From NCBI GenBank assembly GCA_030628155.1, contig DAOVRL010000199.1:1-7171 (forward strand): DNA of 7,171 nt, read 5' to 3'. Source of the DNA: DAOVRL01 sp023128595. GTDB lineage: Bacteria > Planctomycetota > Phycisphaerae > Sedimentisphaerales > Anaerobacaceae. Below, in pieces: positions 5,700-7,171 of this stretch. Made by a program: the position numbers and the translations under genes. Under the pieces are notes generated by a model. It was not told the DNA's origin. It saw nothing but the letters and a program-made list of their open reading frames with translations, and did not search any database. How positions within the stretch are numbered: the stretch's first letter is position 1; the number at the start of each line of letters is the position of its first letter.

Positions 5700-6851
5700 T
5701 TAGTGTGGTTCGGTCGAGCCGAGCCATTTGTCGCCGAAGTTGCCAAGGTCTTTGAAATCCTCTTTACAGTCCCTATTCAGGTCGCCCGGCAAGTATGCGG
5801 TTCCCAGGTCGCCGCAGCGTTGGGGCATTTCCAAGATTTCTGCAAGGTGCCGAACGTCGATTCTGCCTTTTCCGTGGACGTCGCCGGAGTAGCTGAAGGA
5901 GCCGTGGTCCATGTAGTGGCAGATGATGTCGGGTACTTCGATAGATGCGCCGAGCTTCGGATTTACTATGAGCCAGTAACCCATATTGCGCATCTCGCCA
6001 CACGTGCCGCACCGCTCAATGCCTTTCTGGAAGTAGCTCACCTTGTATGTCGTGGTCGGGTGCGGGTCGCCGGGCGGATTGTACTCGGGAAGGTCCTCTA
6101 TTACTTCGTGGCATTGTTTGGCCAGCTCGATGCCGTCAGGTGTGAGGTCGTCGTCCTGGTCGGGGTCGTATAGATTGAAGCCTGCGGCGAGCTCTTCGGA
6201 GTCGGTCAAGAGGTCGCCGTCGAGGTCATTGCCGTCGACGGGCAACTGATGCTCGTTCGGGTCGTATGGAAACTGCAGCTCGAGGGCCCGCATCAAACGG
6301 GGTATGTCAATGCGGCCGAGGTGCAGAGGCTGACCGCTGTAGCTGCCGGCGTAACTGAACGAGCCGTGTTCCATGTAATGGGTAGCGATAAGCGGACAAT
6401 CGACGCTCAGGCCCAGCCGGGGATTTACTATTCCGGCGGCTCCCATATTCACTGTCGCGCCGCAGATGTCGCAAATTTCGAGACCATACTGGAACGCACA
6501 CCACTTATAGGTTTGGCCGGGCAGGGCCTGCTCTTCCCACGGCAGGTCATTGATGTCGGCGGCACATCTCTTGGCCAGCTCCACACCATCGGGTATTTCA
6601 TTACCGTTCTGGTCGGGGTCGAATACGTTATAGCCAATTGCAAGCTCTTCAAGGTTGGCAAGCAAGTCGGCGTCGGCATCCTGACTGACGGGCAGCTCGT
6701 GAGGGTCTGGTGTGTGTGCGGCCAGGGCTTTGTGCAGACCGACCGTGGTCCCTATGGTGATTGCTGCTGCGGTGCCGGCGGCGATGGCGCGGTTTCTGAG
6801 CTTTTTGCGTTTTTCAGCGTGCCTTTGGTGGGCCCTTCTTAATCTTCTCAT
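5700..6851 (-). CDS. secreted two-module paralogue, same Ca-loop/CxxC/HYMxHGSFSY family
   Basis: 383 residues. The start is ATG at 6851, preceded by AAAGGAAG. An in-frame TTG at 6869 is less likely because it precedes this ribosome site. Residues 1-21 carry 11 Arg/Lys, the hydrophobic segment is 22-36, and A-L-A (42-44) before Ala45 is a good signal peptidase I site. Module 1 (about 49-195): Asp loop 58-69, second loop DPDQNGNEIPDG (78-89), Cys96, CDIC (127-130), VNMG, NPRLG, HYMEHGSFSYAG (158-169), GRID (179-182). Module 2 (about 197-342): loop from Asp209, DPDQDDDLTPDG (229-240), Cys247, CGTC (281-284), NMG, NPKLG, HYMDHGSFSYSG (312-323), GRID (329-332). The dockerin-like end is GDLNRDCKEDFKD (356-368), then KWLGS. 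Residues 1-162 align with the downstream paralogue without a gap. It is the first gene of the probable operon, 46 bp before the paralogue, with a plausible promoter upstream. Function unknown; no catalytic signature recognised. Confidence 0.85.
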   Translation of the reverse strand: MRRLRRAHQRHAEKRKKLRNRAIAAGTAAAITIGTTVGLHKALAAHTPDPHELPVSQDADADLLANLEELAIGYNVFDPDQNGNEIPDGVELAKRCAADINDLPWEEQALPGQTYKWCAFQYGLEICDICGATVNMGAAGIVNPRLGLSVDCPLIATHYMEHGSFSYAGSYSGQPLHLGRIDIPRLMRALELQFPYDPNEHQLPVDGNDLDGDLLTDSEELAAGFNLYDPDQDDDLTPDGIELAKQCHEVIEDLPEYNPPGDPHPTTTYKVSYFQKGIERCGTCGEMRNMGYWLIVNPKLGASIEVPDIICHYMDHGSFSYSGDVHGKGRIDVRHLAEILEMPQRCGDLGTAYLPGDLNRDCKEDFKDLGNFGDKWLGSTEPH

Positions 6852-6898
6852 ATTTCTTCCTTTCCGCAAGAAATCTTTCGCTAAGCAAACCTCAAGCT

Positions 6899-6927
6899 AT
6901 CCTACCAGAGATTGTAGGTTCTGTCCA
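6899..6927 (-). promoter_or_regulatory. sigma70-like promoter of the repeat-protein operon
   Basis: On - the order is TGGACA (-35, 6927-6922), a 17-bp spacer, then TAGGAT (-10, 6904-6899). Five of six -35 bases and four of six -10 bases match the consensus. A run of A (the T-tract at 6929-6935 on +) lies directly upstream of the -35 and could act as an UP-type element. The predicted start is near 6892, giving a leader of about 40 nt before the ATG at 6851. No other promoter is evident in the 46-bp or 32-bp gaps downstream, consistent with one transcript for the three genes. Confidence 0.5.
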
Positions 6928-7064
6928 GTTTTTTTGCCGATATTTTCTGTGTGTTGGGTGCTAATGGCACAGGGGGGAGAAAATCGGAGGTTTTAGGCGA
7001 AAATCGGGCTTTCACAGTTCCAAAATTCTCGTATCGTCCCAAAGGTTGGGGATAAATTGAAAAA
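6928..7064. other. divergent intergenic region
   Basis: Non-coding DNA between two divergently read genes. It contains GAAAATCGG twice (6978-6986 and 6999-7007) and a small perfect hairpin CCCAA-AGG-TTGGG (7038-7050). TTGAAA at 7057-7062 could act as a poor -35 box for the gene at 7127, but its spacing to the candidate -10 box is only 14 bp. Nothing else was recognised. Confidence 0.4.
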
Positions 7065-7126
7065 GGCCTGAGTTGTGATAATGTTTATTTGACACAAAAA
7101 AACGGTTATCACAGGAGACTCAAGCC
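7065..7126 (+). promoter_or_regulatory. inverted repeat placing the Shine-Dalgarno in a bulge, with an internal extended -10 box
   Basis: The left arm 7065-7081 pairs with the right arm 7106-7126. The inner stem TGTGATAA/TTATCACA is 8 of 8. The outer stem GGCCTGAGT/ACTCAAGCC is 8 of 9. The only unpaired part of the right arm is GGAG (7114-7117), the Shine-Dalgarno core, and the arm ends at the base before ATG 7127. The left arm also contains TGTGATAAT (7074-7082), which reads as an extended -10 promoter. Transcripts starting near 7089 would lack the left arm and leave the ribosome site open, while read-through RNA would fold it away. Pairing is seen directly; the regulatory reading is inference. 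Confidence 0.6.
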
Positions 7127-7171
7127 ATGCAAGATATTATAACACTAAAAGTGTTAAGCGCAGTATCAGAA
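7127..7171 (+). CDS. start of an unidentified gene, truncated by the window edge
   Basis: ATG at 7127 follows AGGAG (7113-7117) at 9-nt spacing. The frame stays open for 15 codons to the end of the window, reading MQDIITLKVLSAVSE. This is too short to identify a family. The codons for residues 5-10 contain a perfect hairpin TAACACT-AAA-AGTGTTA (7140-7156). The leader structure upstream is of a kind typical of insertion-sequence transposase genes, so a transposase is one possibility. The peptide itself does not prove that. Confidence 0.5.
   Translation, partial: MQDIITLKVLSAVSE

Noticed and set aside
7074..7113. CRP/FNR-type operator (TGTGA ... TCACA)
   Set aside because: The arms are 30 bp apart rather than about 6 bp, so a single dimer site is not formed. 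RNA pairing explains the symmetry better.
7089..7117. TTGACA at 7089-7094 as the -35 box of a promoter for the right-edge gene
   Set aside because: The consensus match is perfect, but no -10-like sequence lies 15-19 bp downstream, where the Shine-Dalgarno and stem arm are. The extended -10 at 7074-7082 is a better candidate.

Overview
The window most resembles a member of the Planctomycetota, probably a Phycisphaerae/Sedimentisphaerales-type lineage. This is inferred from gene content, not from a marker gene. The pointers are two secreted repeat proteins ending in a short dockerin-like Asp-rich tail, a small exported protein with an 'IKEFRLQSRPYQ'-type segment, an EF-G2-type GTPase, and intergenic DNA full of short dispersed or tandem repeats. 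No rRNA, tRNA, CRISPR array or complete mobile element was seen.

Layout from left to right. Positions 1-533 are non-coding: an 88-bp palindromic repeat (33-120), a 30-bp tandem repeat of about 2.8 copies (224-308), and low-complexity leader DNA. A small exported protein or possible lipoprotein lies on + (534-1046). A 154-bp convergent gap follows. On -, an EF-G-like GTPase (1201-3231) is best started at a GTG with its own Shine-Dalgarno and a sigma70-like promoter just upstream. Its upstream gap holds five copies of a 7-mer (3378-3412). Next, also on -, comes a likely three-gene operon, transcribed from about 6892 towards 3456. It contains a two-module secreted protein (5700-6851), its three-module tandem paralogue (3986-5653) and a small Cys-rich hypothetical protein (3456-3953), with gaps of only 46 and 32 bp. 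At the right end a divergent + gene begins at 7127 and is cut by the window edge. Its Shine-Dalgarno lies in the bulge of a long inverted repeat ending at the start codon.

The two most interesting items are these. (1) The paralogue pair is built from five copies of a module of about 145-165 residues. Each copy joins two Ca-type Asp-rich loops to a Cys/His core (CxxC, NMG, NPKL, HYMxHGSFSY, GRID). I cannot assign this to a named family. (2) The inverted repeat at 7065-7126 should hide the ribosome site in read-through transcripts but not in transcripts from the gene's own putative promoter. That logic is known for insertion-sequence transposase genes such as those of IS10 and IS50. The rest looks ordinary: the EF-G-like protein is complete, and no gene shows a frameshift.
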